Origin: Castanea sativa | Taxonomy: Eukaryota; Streptophyta; Magnoliopsida; Fagales; Fagaceae | Assembly (NCBI RefSeq): GCF_040712315.1 | Contig: NC_134020.1 | Location: forward strand, 9,395,436 to 9,459,435 | Direction: 5' to 3' | Length of the DNA: 64,000 nt | Shown here: positions 33,602-45,503 of the stretch, piece by piece | How the letters are laid out: each line of letters begins with the position of its first letter | Position numbering within the stretch: position 1 is the first letter of the stretch | Made by a program: the position numbers and the translations under genes | The notes under the pieces: generated by a model | What the model was told of the DNA's origin: nothing | The model's input: the letters and a program-made list of their open reading frames with translations, nothing else | Database searches by the model: none

Positions 33602-35254
33602 TATAGATGCTGCATTTTGTAACCCTTATGACTCAGGCCCCCGTTCCCCAATGATGCTCAAACTTTAAGGTCCAATGCCAATTTGAAGCCCAATCAAATA
33701 TTAAATTGACTTGAGGAGTATTAAAATGGAAAATATAACCTTTTAAATGAGTAAAAAAAGTCAATTTTTGGAAATAAAATAACCAAAGTGGCCCTCGGCC
33801 TATGTACGTGGGTCACGGTTTGCGTATGCGAGCCAAAGCATGCGTACGCAGGCACATTCCTGTGTACGCATCTAGGGTTTCAGAAACACAAGAAATGCAA
33901 GTTTTCTCCAATAATGGCTGAGGTTTAGAATGAATCCCACATTGTCTAGGAGCCGTTCCAAACCCAATTTTCTCAACTATAAAAAGTCTTACATGGTACA
34001 TTTTCAAAACACACAGAAATCCCATAAGAAAAACCTAAGATTCACTAAAAAATAGTGAATCAAAAGGGAGTTTTTCACAAAACACCCTCAAGTCATTTTT
34101 TTATTTGATTAGGACCATTTCTAGCTCCAATCCTTCTAGTTTAAGATTGCTAATCACTATTTTATTGAATTGCAATAAATTTGACTAAGGGGAACGATCA
34201 AAAATCACGCTTAGGAGCTTTTGCTTTAAGGTATTTTTTTAAACTTTTTTTTTTCTTTTCTGCCTTTAATCTTTGTTTTAATCTATTTCTTTTGCTTAGT
34301 TTATGTTTACACATGTTTATTTAGGTTAGTTCTAGGTTTTCTTTATGTCTTTAAGCATGTTAGGTTGCTAGATTTCACATTTTATGTTTTTTTTTTTTTG
34401 GCTTCTACTCTGTTTCTGCGTAAATTAGGTTTTCTAGGTACAGATTTGCATACGCATGATCTAGCTTGCGCACACAATTTGAACTCATGCATACGCCGAC
34501 TTGTTCTAGCGTACATGATGTCGTTACCCAGAAACCCTAATTTTTCTTAGTTTTAACTCTGCCTGCACCTGTTTGTCTGTATAGCCTCTTTTTCATACGT
34601 TTTAAGCCCCATATTTTCTTGTTCACCTTTTAACATGTTTTTTGTTATCATATGTGTAGATTAGGGTTTAGATTAGGGTTTCTTAGTATTACTGCCATTC
34701 ATTCACATGTTCATGCATTGATGCTATACGTGTTGTGCTGTTGAGAGGTAAGTAAAGGACAAGTCATTTATTAGCAATGTCCATGCATTGTATTAGGGTT
34801 TCACCTTGATGATATGATATAACATACTTAGATGTATGATTAGGGTTTTGTTATATGTTTGCTTGCTGCCTTGTTGTAGATGTATGACAAGTTTTCATAT
34901 GTTAGATGAATGCTAGGGTTTCCTTTTGTGCATTGGCTCTCTTTTGTTTTGGATTGATAAGTATGTGTGTTTTGGGATGAAAGATACCATGAATGTATGC
35001 ATAGATGTATGTTAGTGTGTGTGTGAGTATAGATGCAAGTTTTGAGAGTGCTTTTAGTGAGGTTAAGGTATAGGACACAATGATGGGAGACCAACCTTAG
35101 GGTTGGGCGATCTTGGGTGCCTAAAACCTTCCCAAAACCTTACCTAAACTCTAAACCCAAACTCTGGTAGTAAGATCAAAGGTCCTTCCTCAAAAGGACA
35201 CTATATTCATGGCTCCTATACCATATAACTAGGTGGCGACTCTATTTCCGTTAT
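33602..35254 (+). mobile_element. Tat-type LTR of a different family (3' LTR)
   Basis: Starts TATAGATGCTGCATTTTGTAACCC (the usual TG is TA) after a polypurine tract. It runs about 1650 bases to GGTGGCGACTCTATTTCC, the same motif found near the end of LTR 2a, and is then cut by a minus-strand Ty3 gag. It does not resemble LTRs 2a/2b outside that motif. It contains clusters of GCGTACGCA-like words (33800-33870, 34440-34515), several ATTAGGGTTT telobox-like words (34660-34920) and TG-rich runs. Confidence 0.75.
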
Positions 35255-36722
35255 GCCCACAGTAAGGGTGGTGGAGTCGTTGGGCATCCTTCTCAATGAA
35301 GTTGATCGTCGAGTCATCCATCCGAGTAAGCTTGGGCAGACGATCGGTGAGCTGGACATTTTGCACAATCCATGAGTAGGTCCTTCTTGCCTTTCTTGAG
35401 GACCCAACCATTGCGCTTCCCCCTACAATCACTTTTATTTCTCCAAGTGGGGCCCTAGGTCGCTCTTTAGCCCGTTGGTTTGACTCCTGGTCCCTTGGTG
35501 GGTTTTCTCCTGCCCTTTCGGGACCAACAAACCACTGCAATTTTTCTTGCTTAATGAGGGCTTCTGTTTGTTACTTTAGGTCATAGCAATCAAATGTGTC
35601 ATGCCCGTGGTCCCAATGGAAGCAACAGTACTTGTTCCTTAGCCTTTTGTTTGGATCATCCATAAACTCATCAGGCCATGTCAATGCGGGTGGCCCATTT
35701 TGGCAGAGGCCTTGACCTTCGCTCATCCCTCTTGACATTCGTTTAGGCTACCTTTCTTCCACTATCTAGATGGTGATCGTCATGCTTCTCTCGTTTCTTC
35801 GGCCCGCCTCCTTTAGCAATCATTGCATCTTTGGCGTTCATGTACTTCATGGCTCAGTACAGCATGTCAGCCATGGTTCGGATCGTTCTTGTAAATAGAG
35901 AATAAGAATTCTCCTGATCGGAGCCCATTGGTAAAGGATGTGACTAGGACTTTATCGTCAACTTTGTCGATTAGTAATGCCTCCCTGTTAAACCTAGTGA
36001 CATACGACCTCAGGCTTTCATCGTCTTCCTGTTTGACGTTCAAGAGGCTTGCCGATGATCTTTTGTACCGTTGACCTCTAATGAAATGTGTGACGAAGAG
36101 CTAACTCAGTCCCTTGAAGGTTGAGACAGAATTAGGGGCTATTTTGTTGATCCATACCCGAGCTGGTCTTTTGAGTGTTATAGGAAAGGCTCTCCAAATG
36201 ATCTCATCCTGAACCCCTTGTAGGTGCATAAAGGTTTTGAACAATTGCAAGTGGTTGAGGGGGGTTCTTCGATCCGTCGTATGCTTCTACTTGTGGCATC
36301 TTGAACTTGGTTGGAAGGGGGAAAGATGTGACCAGTGCTGTGAAAGGGAGTCAGTACGATGGACTAGTTCGTCCAAGTTAGTGGACACCCAACCCCTCAT
36401 GGCACTCATCATCATATCCATCTTCTCTTTCATTGCGTGCATTTCTTGTGTCATGTGCAACACGCCAACTCCCAGCTCGGAGGGACAATTAGTATCCTAC
36501 TAGTCCTGCCTACTAGCAGCATTGCTTTCTTCTTGGTCGTCCCTTTCTTGATGATCGTTCATCAGGGGAGCGTTCGCCCCTACCTTATTCATCATTCTAA
36601 TCATTCAATTCCTGATCATTCTGCTACTCAAACTGTCTCTCCAACTCATGGTTTCATTGAGTGAGCCGTTCAAGTATTGCGATGAGGGTTTGTACCTGCC
36701 TTTTCAATGTGTCAGAACCATG
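35255..36722 (-). pseudogene. Gag of another Ty3 family
   Basis: Minus strand, beginning near 36722. Visible: KFKMPQVEAYDGSKNPLNHL (about 36310-36240), capsid core WRAFPITLKRPARVW, then LFVTHFIRGQRYKRSSASLL, YVTRFNREALLIDKVDD and KVLVTSFTNGLRSGEF, a CHHC-type knuckle (CCFHWDHGHDTFDC near 35600), and the gag-protease linker VGSSRKARRTYSWIVQNVQL then EKDAQRLHHP at 35260. The Tat LTR begins there, so the protease and all of pol are missing. There are many stops. Confidence 0.82.
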
Positions 36723-36765
36723 CAACTCTTTATCCTCAAAATGGCGATATGGCTTATCACAAAAT

Positions 36766-36786
36766 CCCACAGATGGCAGCGCCAAT
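36766..36786 (-). promoter_or_regulatory. Primer binding site of the Ty3 element
   Basis: The minus strand reads TTGGCGCTGCCATCTGTGGG just inside the LTR. TTGGCGC starts are typical of plant Ty3 primer sites; I did not match the tRNA with certainty. Confidence 0.6.
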
Positions 36787-36789
36787 TGA

Positions 36790-37363
36790 TGATGCACAAA
36801 ATCATTAGTGAGTTAATTATCCACACACATGCCAATGGATGTACCTGAAGAACAAAAGAGAAGAATCAAAAAAAGAGCACCAGTCGAGTGCTAGCCAAAG
36901 ACCCTCTGAAAGTTAAGTCAATGATAAAAGAATCTCCAAGAACACAAGAGTGCAATAGCTAAGGAGAATTTGCGTACCTCAAGAAGGTTAGGGTTTGCTA
37001 TTTGTATAGTAGCGGAGAGCTGACCTAAATCCCTTGATACGGGGGGAATTTCCTTATAGAGAAAAGGATCCCAAGATCTTGGGGATCCTTTTCCCATATA
37101 AGGAAGATCTGATTGTGTGGTAGGATCTTTGGTCGTTGTGTGCAAGTTATTCCTATGTGGGTGTATGTATGTGGGCTCCATGCAAATCCCACATAGAGTA
37201 TTGAAGTTTTGAGTCGTCGAGAAGGGGATGGGATTGATACACCCCCTAACCCAATGATCCTAGGGATCGGTGGTTCCCGTAGGATTAGTCATAATCACAA
37301 GGCCGACAACCAAGTGGGGATAGTTTAGTGCCCTATGTCAATTGATCAAAATTCCTCTCATCA
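36790..37363 (-). mobile_element. 5' LTR of the Ty3 element (574 bp)
   Basis: Plus strand TGATGCACAAAATC...CTCTCATCA with TGATG/CATCA inverted ends, adjoining the primer site. It contains an inverted repeat AAGGATCCCAAGATCTTGGGGATCCTT at 37063-37092. The right flank is TAAGT; no partner duplication is seen because the left end is truncated. Confidence 0.75.
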
Positions 37364-38054
37364 TAAGTAAAATGCCCAAAACCAAATAGTAGTATGGTGT
37401 TCATCCCTTTCATATAGGAAATTCTCATGTTAATATTTGCCATTAAAATAAATGTTTAATTGCTTAGCCTATTTTATGACCCACCAAGAAATAGATAATC
37501 TGATATGGGTGTTTTTGCAAACTGGTTGTGTAAAATAAGAAAAGTAAGTTGTTATGCTAAAATAGACAGAAAATTTTAGATGGACTGATGTGAATACTCA
37601 TACAAACCCCAAATGTTATTCACAAGCCCAAGATTTCAAAAGGCTTACCTTCGTATTTCTTCCTTTAGAATGAACCCACTTTGGTCATCATCTTCCTCTC
37701 CCTCTCTCCCACATGAAAATGTTTGAAATCTTGTAGATCCTCCATTCTTTTTTTTTTTACCTCAAGTGTGGAGAGTATAATTAATTTGGGCTTTGACATT
37801 CTGTTTTGGATCACTACATGAATCTTGGATCATTGTGGGTCTTAACAGAAACTATGGCAACTTGTTTGGATTAAGGAAGAGTAGAGTAGAGTTGGCTGGA
37901 AATTGCACAAATCCAAATAAGCTTAATTCTATTTCGACTTTTTTTAGGTAGAAAGTTTTTGGGCTATCCATAATGAGTTGGGAATTAGGCTGATCTATAA
38001 ATATAACAGCAAGGTATTTTCTAAATTAGTGGGAGTTGAAAAGGCAAGCAACTA
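37364..38054. other. Unassigned sequence
   Basis: About 690 bases that I could not match to any other part of the window. AT-rich, with a T run at 37748-37758 and CT-rich CTCTCCCTCTCTCCC at 37705. No ORF over 60 codons. It may be single-copy intergenic DNA or an element represented only once here. Confidence 0.5.
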
Positions 38055-38303
38055 TTGAGGATTGAGCTGAAACAGCTTTTTAAACCTCGATGGATACTAG
38101 CTGTCAAGATTTAAAATCTAGCACTTCTTCACTTGATTCTTAGATAGACTTGCATGGCTTTAACACTTGAACTTGAAACCTTGTTCCTTGGAGTATTAAA
38201 CACATACTAGATCTACCCAATTACAAGTAAAGTACATTTTGTCAAAAGATTAGCCAATTCTTAATGATGTATGTTCCTAACATGAATCACATATTTCCTA
38301 ACA
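38055..38303 (-). mobile_element. 3' LTR fragment of the non-autonomous element (copy 4b)
   Basis: The last 250 bases (plus-strand sense) of the LTR family at 12019-13032, ending CCTAACA. The left 760 bases are absent. It is followed by the polypurine tract complement at 38304. Confidence 0.85.
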
Positions 38304-38318
38304 ATCTCCCCTTTTGGC
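38304..38318 (-). promoter_or_regulatory. Polypurine tract of element 4b
   Basis: The minus strand reads GCCAAAAGGGGAGAT directly before the LTR start, equivalent to 13033-13047. Confidence 0.78.
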
Positions 38319-38863
38319 AATCCATGACAAAACCACAACAAACAAATGAACATATGAACATATGAGAGGAGTCATAAATCACTCAACTCGTACTCACTTG
38401 TTGAATACAATAAAATCTACCCTAACACAAACTCTTGAAAAACTTTGCAAGAAGAGAGTTCATGGCAAGAAGAATTGGACAACTTTTATTTCTGAAACAC
38501 TTTAAAAAAAAACTCATCACGGCATCTTAGTGTGAAACATAAATAAAAGATTGCATACAAGTAATAAGAAGCATGTTCATAAAGAGAGAAAAGAAACAAC
38601 ACATGAAAAGATAGGTGAAAGTAATAACAACCTCAATATGTATATATCAATAATGGGTACAAGGTTTGCTATTACAAAGTAAGAACAATGTATCTATAAA
38701 AGATAGAAAATAAAAAGAATACATAAGTTCTCACTACATCCTTCAAAGTATAAACACTCCCCCTAACAAAATCTCTTATGCTAACTCTCCCCTATGTAGA
38801 TGACTACTCTCATACCCAAAACTACTCCCCTTTTTTTTTCACGAATGACAAAGGGAAAGTGAC
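38319..38863 (-). other. 3' untranslated region of element 4b
   Basis: Aligned with 13048-13609 of the other copy. Contains a short ATGAACATATGAACATATGA duplication near 38350. No coding potential apparent. Confidence 0.6.
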
Positions 38864-39992
38864 TCAAACAGTTATCTCATCGTCGCTAGAAGAGCTAGCA
38901 CCATCGTCCTCATCAGCATCGCCATCAAAGCCACCATCGTTATCCTCATCCTCAGAAGCCTCTGGAGAAGGAAAGGAAGACTCTACGAAGACACCAAGGC
39001 GAGCCTGTCATCATGCAATATGACAGACACAGGTGGTCACTTGACACAACTCATCGCTAAGAGTGTCAAGGCGAGCATCCATGCACTGAAGCTGCGCCAT
39101 AATCACCTCTAGAGTCACACCATCCATAGAAGAAGGAGAAGCAAATGTGGATGGAGCTGAAGAAGTTGGAGGCATCACTATCTCGATCCGTGGTCACTTC
39201 GGTCAAAGCTGGGCCACACTTCGCCTAATAGTAGCAGCATCGATGGCACACATGACAGGGAAATGATCCGGTATGGGAAAGGAGATAGAAAAATGGGGAA
39301 GGGTCCTCATGATAGCTGAAGGAAAGATAAGCTTATCACAGGTTGTCGTATCCCTATATACATCTATGAGGGAGAATATGAAGTGAGAAGGGAAGTCTAT
39401 AGTAAGATGCCCTTGAAAGGATAACAAAAATCAAGCACGAGGCTCTGTGATAGAGTTATAGTGAGACAAAGGATGGAGAACGAATGTCATCACCATGTTA
39501 AGAAACCTCGAACCTTTAGCAAAGGCCGAGCAACGAGCGTTCTGACGATCACCCCAAGAAGAAGGAGTCTCACAAAACAAAGACATGAACTCGTCTTTGG
39601 ACACAATCCCAAAATGATCACTACCAAGGTAGTCAGGATGCGCTACCCTCGGGACATGGAGCACCTCAGTTACAATATCTAGAGTGACCACTATGCGCAT
39701 ACCTCAAATCCGTGCATGTTGGAGTAAAACTCCTGAATGATCACGAAAGGAAAAGTGACCGAGATGTCACATAGTGACTCCTATCCCCTACTATGGATGA
39801 CAGTGGGAAGGTCAGTATCGAAAAAATCCGATAAGATGACTTGGTGTTCCGAATGAATGCCTCGTCGAGAAAGTTCTCCGAGAAGTCCTTACAGGCTTTC
39901 TCATCATGAAACCGAAGATGAGAAGGACTAGAATCGGAGGAAGATGCCCCGAAATGAACAAGATTCCGGGACAGAGTGGATTTACACTTAGG
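38864..39992 (-). pseudogene. Putative plant transposon protein-type ORF in element 4b
   Basis: Start ATG at 39992 (MAPT, then a stop from a small indel; compare MAPKRKLAP at 14401). In order: Ser-rich N-terminus (GASSSDSSPSHLRFHDEKA in a shifted frame), then LDIVTEVLHVPRVAHPDYLG, SKDEFMSLFCETPSSWGDRQ, SRFLNMVMTFVLHPLSHYNS, a frameshift near 39430, FPSHFIFSLIDVYRDTTTCD, DHFPVMCAIDAATIRRSVAQ, a Ser/Pro linker, VTLEVIMAQLQCMDARLDTL, and an acidic Ser-rich tail ending SSSSDDEITV. About 375 codons originally. The same ORF lies at the same place in element 4a. No enzymatic motif is evident; function unknown. Confidence 0.75.
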
Positions 39993-42138
39993 TAGGTGCC
40001 ATGATGCAGACTAAGAGAAAGAGAGAGAGAGAGGGAGACAAGCAGAAAAGCACCAAACAATTTACTATCAATATGATAGAAAATTCAAGGTATGAAAAAT
40101 TAATGAGCATGTAACATGCAACAATAAAAGCATTATGGGCTCAACTCAATCCAAACCTACTAGCACACAATCTTGCAACAAAGTAAACACACGTCTAAAA
40201 TGCATGAATCATTGTTAAAATGCAAATGTGATGCAATACATGATCATTTAGGATCATTTACACAAAACCCATCCCAAAATTTTGCAAAAAACCTCTTTAA
40301 TTTTGAAAAACCCCAAATTTTTCAACAAACCCCAAAAGTTAGGTCACAAAAGATGAAATGCATGATAAATGAATGAATAAGAGACATACCAGAGGAAGAA
40401 AATGCTCTAAAGACCGAAGAACACTTGGGGAAGAGGTTTGGAGTGAGAAAGAAGAGTTTGGGAAGGTGAGAAGACATAAATGATCGAGAGAGTTCGAGAA
40501 AAATGAAGGAGAAATCGCGCTGACCCTTTATATAGAAATCGATAATTCTCGACAGATCGAGAGGTATCGAGAGGTGTCGAGATTTAAAGTTTGACAGATA
40601 CATCTATCGAGAAGCTATCCAAAGGTGTCCACAGCAAAAGAGGCTCAATGGATCAAGAAGCTATTGAGCATCTATCGAGGAGACAAAAACTTTCTCGCTG
40701 GATCAAGAAGCTATCGAGAAAAATTCTTAAAAACTTTGATGGATCGAAATTACGATAGCAGCTATCAAGAAGGGAAGCTCAAGAGGCTCGATAGATAGCC
40801 TAGCTGTCGAGAGGTATCGAGAAGCTATCAAGATTGCTTAAAAACAGTTTTTTAAAGAAGAGAAAAACATAGACATGAATGCAATCAAGCATGATACTCA
40901 ACCAAGGATCCAAACAACATTTTAAACTATCAAAAACATCTCTTAACAAGAAAAATGTCAAGCATTTAGATCAAAAACACTCACACACACTAAACAAGTC
41001 TAACCAATCTTATATTTCAAAAACAAGTCAAACAGTTTAGTGGGCATACATTAACACATGTATTCCTTTTGATGGTCAAATCACATTGTACCTTCACATG
41101 TATCAAAAGTAACAAAGAATATTTCGTGTTGTGAGTGAAAAAATATTGCAAGATTGCATAAGTGTCTACATGCTATGACGACTTGAGATATGAGCAAATC
41201 CATTTGACTCACTCATGATCATAACTGCTTGATGGGGACTATCACCTTCGAGGTACATACTATAACTCCCACATCTCCTAGAAGACACGCTTGCAATCAT
41301 ATATAAAGCTTTTTTATTCTTTTTACTTTTAATTTTCTTTGCATATTTTCTTTAAGCATATCATGCATGGGCATATAAGAGAGAGAAAAGAAATACCCAA
41401 TTATGTTTAGCTTTTGACATTGCACTTTTGATATGCCAAAGCATATAGATGTCATTTCATGATTGGCGGGCAATAGTGGTGAGATAGTTATTTATGCCTT
41501 TCTCTTAGGATTTTTTAGTCCTTCCCGTCAAAAAGAGTGATACGAGTGTTAAGTACAAGAGATTACTTAATCTTACTCATCACAAACAAGAGCCATAAAG
41601 CTCATTTGCTTAGTTGTGCATAGAGATACTCATCTAAGCTACAAGAGATACAAAGTTTAGAAAACTTTGTTTCATTGGCCATTCAAGGTACGCAAACACA
41701 CACTATTTTTTGTATTTTTATGATTTTTCTCTTTATTTTTTAATTTTTGAAAACAAAACAAAAATAAAACCTAAACAAGCTAACAAAAATAGAAAAACAA
41801 TATGAACGAATGAAAGAAAGATGCAGATGCATGAAAGAAAGATGCAGATGCATGAAAGCATGATTCCAAAAGTAGATAAGAAATTAAATAAAGAGAGTCC
41901 TACTTTGATAGAAAGAATTAAAGCAGAGGACAAACAAAAAAAGACAATAAAGTCTTAGGCTCCTTTCTCAGTCACACAGCACGAATCTTTGGCCATGAAG
42001 ATGAAAAGGCGCGTGTCCTAGCATGACTACTAAAGGACATAGAGGAGTTAGAATTCCCCTGAAATTGAGTTAAAAAGCTTAAAACTTTTAATAACTCACC
42101 AAGAGTAGGTATACAGCCTTTAGACAAAGGATGAGTCC
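39993..42138 (-). other. Non-coding middle of element 4b
   Basis: About 2.1 kb between the gag remnant and the 3' ORF. It starts with a CT microsatellite (minus strand) at 40016-40036. I see no RT, RNase H or integrase motif in any frame. It holds TCGAGA-rich repeats (see 40540-40850) and AT-rich sequence with two near-identical GAAAGAAAGATGCAGATGCAT units at 41811-41850. Confidence 0.6.
40540..40850. repeat. Degenerate TATCGAGAAGCTATCGAG repeats
   Basis: Around a dozen short units built on ATCGAGA, GGTATCGAGAGGTGTCGAG and TCAAGAAGCTATCGAG. Related words occur in this element's LTRs (AGCTGTCGAG near 12780, 12815, 15135, 15195, 43680). Several are near-palindromic around TCGA. Confidence 0.65.
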
Positions 42139-42852
42139 TTATACTCGCTTATGAGAAAACAACTTGAAACAATTAGGACGAGTGTGATCAGAAATACCAC
42201 AATGGTGACAAACATGAGCAGTTTTAGAACTACTCGGCACCCTAGACGGAGGTCTAACCTTAGAGGTAGACAAAGACCTCAACTTAGGACAATTTGGTCT
42301 AATATGACCAACAATATGACAATGATGACAAATGGGGACAAATTCAGATTTTTCTTTCATCCTAGGAGGAGTTTTAGACATAGGTTTAGAAACTTCAGCG
42401 TTAACATCAAAAATTTTGCCTTTGTCTATCCTAGTAATATTAGCCTTCAACTTTTCATTATTCCTTTTAAATGGGGGAATATAAAAATCTTTTTCTTTTG
42501 AGTTAGGCTTAACAACAAGTTTGGCACTAGTTAAATTTTCACCTTTAGTTTTAAATTCAACTAGTTGCTCTTCCAAACTCTTAATTTTGTCCACCTGAGA
42601 TGAAATTTGATTTTTAAAATTCTAATTCAAATTATTGGCTTTATCCAATTTTGCAATCAAATCATCTTTTTCAAGTTTGACCTTTTTAAATATAGCTTTT
42701 AATTTTGTAGAACATTCAAGAGATTTCATACAAAAATTACAAAGCTTGCAACAGGCATCTTGAATATCATCATCATCATTCAACACAAGATCAAGCAAAT
42801 CAAAACAATCAAGAGTTTCCATGACAACAGGGGTCAATGGATCACACAACAA
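42139..42852 (-). pseudogene. Copia-type gag C-terminus with two zinc knuckles (element 4b)
   Basis: Minus strand, just inside the primer site. It starts near MLCDPLTPVVMETLDC, has an acidic D-rich run, then a coiled-coil-like region (KLKAIFKKVKLEKDDLIAKL, stop at 42622-42624, DKIKSLEEQLVEFKTKGE), a basic linker and two CCHC knuckles: CHHCHIVGHIRPNC and CHHCGISDHTRPNC. It ends at about 42139. The double knuckle resembles nucleocapsids of Ty1/copia. The capsid domain expected before it is missing. It would bind RNA if expressed. Confidence 0.78.
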
Positions 42853-42879
42853 AAACTAAAACCTAATCAGAGTGTGCCT

Positions 42880-42891
42880 GCTCTAATACCA
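42880..42891 (-). promoter_or_regulatory. Primer binding site (tRNA-iMet type) of element 4b
   Basis: The minus strand reads TGGTATTAGAGC two bases from the LTR terminus at 42894. One mismatch to the canonical site. Confidence 0.85.
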
Positions 42892-42893
42892 CT

Positions 42894-43904
42894 TGATAGG
42901 CCAAGAATGTATTGACCACTTGTGATAAATTAATTGATTAATTACCCAAGTTTATTAATTAATCAAATTAACATGCAATGTATATGGCAGCACAAGAAAA
43001 TCACCAACTAAAGTAAAACGCAGTGGAAAATAAAGTTGACATGGTGATTTGTTTACGAATGGGGAAAATCTCCGAGGCAAAAACCCCACCGGGTGAATTT
43101 AAGGTCACCACTCCCGAGAATCCACTATTATCAAAACAAGTGGTTATAAGTAAAGGAATCCCAGTACCTTATAGCAACCTACGGCTGAACCCTTACCCTA
43201 ATACACAATTGGACTTATTCTATAGTGACAATCTCTCCTTTTCAATGCACAACTCCCAGTACGTGACTAACTAATCGATACACGGATCCCAGTACGAGAC
43301 TTACTCCTTTGCACGAATCCCAGTACGTGACTAACTCCTTTGCATGAATCCCAGTATGTGACTCACTCACTAACTTGAGGAAGAAGAATATTGGCTGCAA
43401 AGTTCTTCACTTCATCAACAATGAAGATCACAAAGCACTTGGTTACAAAACCCTAAGGCGCAAAGATGCAGTAGCTTCTTTCAGAGAGAATAAGGCATCG
43501 GTCACCTTTTTCATGTGTTCTTCTTGTATTCTCTTATGTGACGGCCTTTAAAATAAGCCTTATATATGTCTATGGTTGTGAGAAAAGAAACCCTACACAT
43601 ACATGTCAGCATGGGCCAAAAATCAGATTTGAAAATTCTGATTTTATAATTCTCGATAGATAGCATCTGTCAAGCAGCTGTCAAGACATCGATAGATAGC
43701 TATCTGTCGAGAGCTATCAAGAATCTGTCCAACTTTAATGAACAACCTTTCTTCACTTGTTTCTTGGACCAATCTTCAAGGCTTTAATACTTGGCTTGAA
43801 CAACATGTTTCTTGAAGTATTAAACACACCCTAGATCTACCCAATTACAAGTAAAGTGTGTTTTGTCAAAGGATTAGCCAATTACATAAAATATGTCCTT
43901 AACA
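42894..43904 (-). mobile_element. 5' LTR of the non-autonomous element (copy 4b)
   Basis: 1011 bp, plus strand TGATAGGCC...CTTAACA. Full-length match to 12019-13032. It contains a small tandem array ATCCCAGTACGTGACTAACTCCTTTGCA (about 43255-43365). Right flank AGTTC; Tat element C gag begins just beyond. Confidence 0.9.
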
Positions 43905-45503
43905 AGTTCAAGTTACCACCACACTGTGATCCCATCATCATTAGGTCTCGTTCAAGAGAGATGTCTACTAGTGAACCTTCAGCTCTTAAAGTGAGTGTTG
44001 TCGAGTTCAGTCAAATGAAGGAACAGATGGCAGAAGTAATGCACATGATGCAACAACTGGTTGTAGGAGGAGGAGACAATTCATCTGGTCATAGTCAGGA
44101 AGGTCCTATCCCTTAGGTTGAGAATGAAAATCGACCACCACCAAAATCAAATCAGGGCTAAATTGTGCCATCTTTCATTCCACAAGGAAAAAAAATTAGG
44201 AAATGGATCCTTCTAAGGACAAGACATTAGAGTCTGTGTATAGCCAAGTTAAAAGCCAAGTGGAAACCTTAGCCAAGAAGCTGCGTATCATAGTGGGCTC
44301 CAATGCCCAAGGAAATGTCGACCTAGAGAATCTAACCAATTTCCCTCAGCTCATTATGCCTACTAAGTTAAAGGCACCCAAGTTTTTCAAATACGATGGC
44401 ACCGGAGATCCCTGTGCCCAATTGTGCATGTTTTGTAGGAAGATGGCACCCTATGGAGATAATCATCCTTTGCTCTGTAAGATCTTCCCTAATAGTTTGA
44501 CTGACTCTGCGGCCACATGGTATGTGAGATTGGAAAAGACCTCCAGCTGGTGAGAAATGGCCAATTCTTTCTTGGAATATTACTGGTTCAATACCGAGAT
44601 AGCTCCTAACTGAACAGTTCTTCAAAGGATAGAAAAGAAGAGTGGGAAATCTTTCCGTGAGTATGCCTAGTGGTGGAGTGAGCTAGCCACACAGGTGAAA
44701 TCTGCTCCTTCACTTATCTTGAGAACATAGGTGCTCCAAAATTTGACTAGGAAGTTTGCTCCTTCTGTGACGGTGAAGATAGGCAAGCCTTATTTGATTG
44801 TAGAATGCTCAAAGCACAAGTTCAAAGTCTAGCTAATCGTGGTATTATCGGGATCGAAAGAGAAGTCATGCGGAAGGGCGACTGCATGGCAGCTAGCCTA
44901 TGCCCTTCGACGACCCAAGTAAGAGCTAGCCACAGTTTTTTGTAAGTTAGATTGAGGAAAGATTGGGATGATTAATTACGAGAGCGCCTGTGCAAGATTC
45001 CCTCAGCTCCTTCAACTTCGGTCATCATCGAAGAAATCATAGAATCACCTATGGATTCAAGGGCATCAGCTCCAAAGAAAGGACAAGCCACACTGGCCGT
45101 TGAAAGCTTTACTTCTTTAGTCTTAGCATTGCTTGCAATCGCAAAGTCATCTCCTGCATCCGTTTAGAAGGGAGCCTCTATTGTCCTTGCTATTCAAGGT
45201 TTCGATCCTTTAGTTTTGCCAAGGTCTATCTCAAGAATCTCTTGGTTACCTGGCCCTCTGAAGGCTCTAGAAGCCGCTTTGCCTAGTTCGATTATCATCA
45301 GTCTGAAGATGTTCCCTATAACACCAAATCGGCAGACCCAAAAGGGTGTCATCATTTGCATGCTAAAGCCCTTTCCTTACCAGGATAGCCATTGTGTCCC
45401 ATGGAAGCATGATGTGTCTTTAATCTCTACCCAAACTAGAAAGGAAGAGATTCGCTTTAACATCTCTCCGGGTCTATCCGAGCTCACTAGGAGTGGTCGA
45501 TGT
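43905..45503 (+). pseudogene. Tat element C: gag
   Basis: Starts ATG 43961 (MSTSEPSALKVSVVEFSQMK) with a coiled-coil-like N-terminus containing KEQMAEVMHMMQQLV. After frameshifts comes a capsid region 44203-44553: LKAPKFFKYDGTGDPCAQL, RKMAPYGDNHPLLCKIF, SLTDSAATWYVRLEKTSSW, then FREYA and a degraded tail. Many stops follow 44553. It is cut at 45503 by a copia LTR and resumes at 46905. The element inserted at its left has removed the leader and LTR. Confidence 0.82.

Noticed and set aside
34660..34920. Repeated ATTAGGGTTT resembling plant telomere repeat TTTAGGG
   Set aside because: Copies are isolated, not in tandem, and lie within an LTR; more like scattered telobox words than an interstitial telomere.
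16202..35254. Reading 16202 to 35254 as one complete Tat element
   Set aside because: The LTR at 33602 is of a different family from the LTR at 16202, so the two ends cannot be the pair of one insertion, although the RNase H and integrase parts could belong together.
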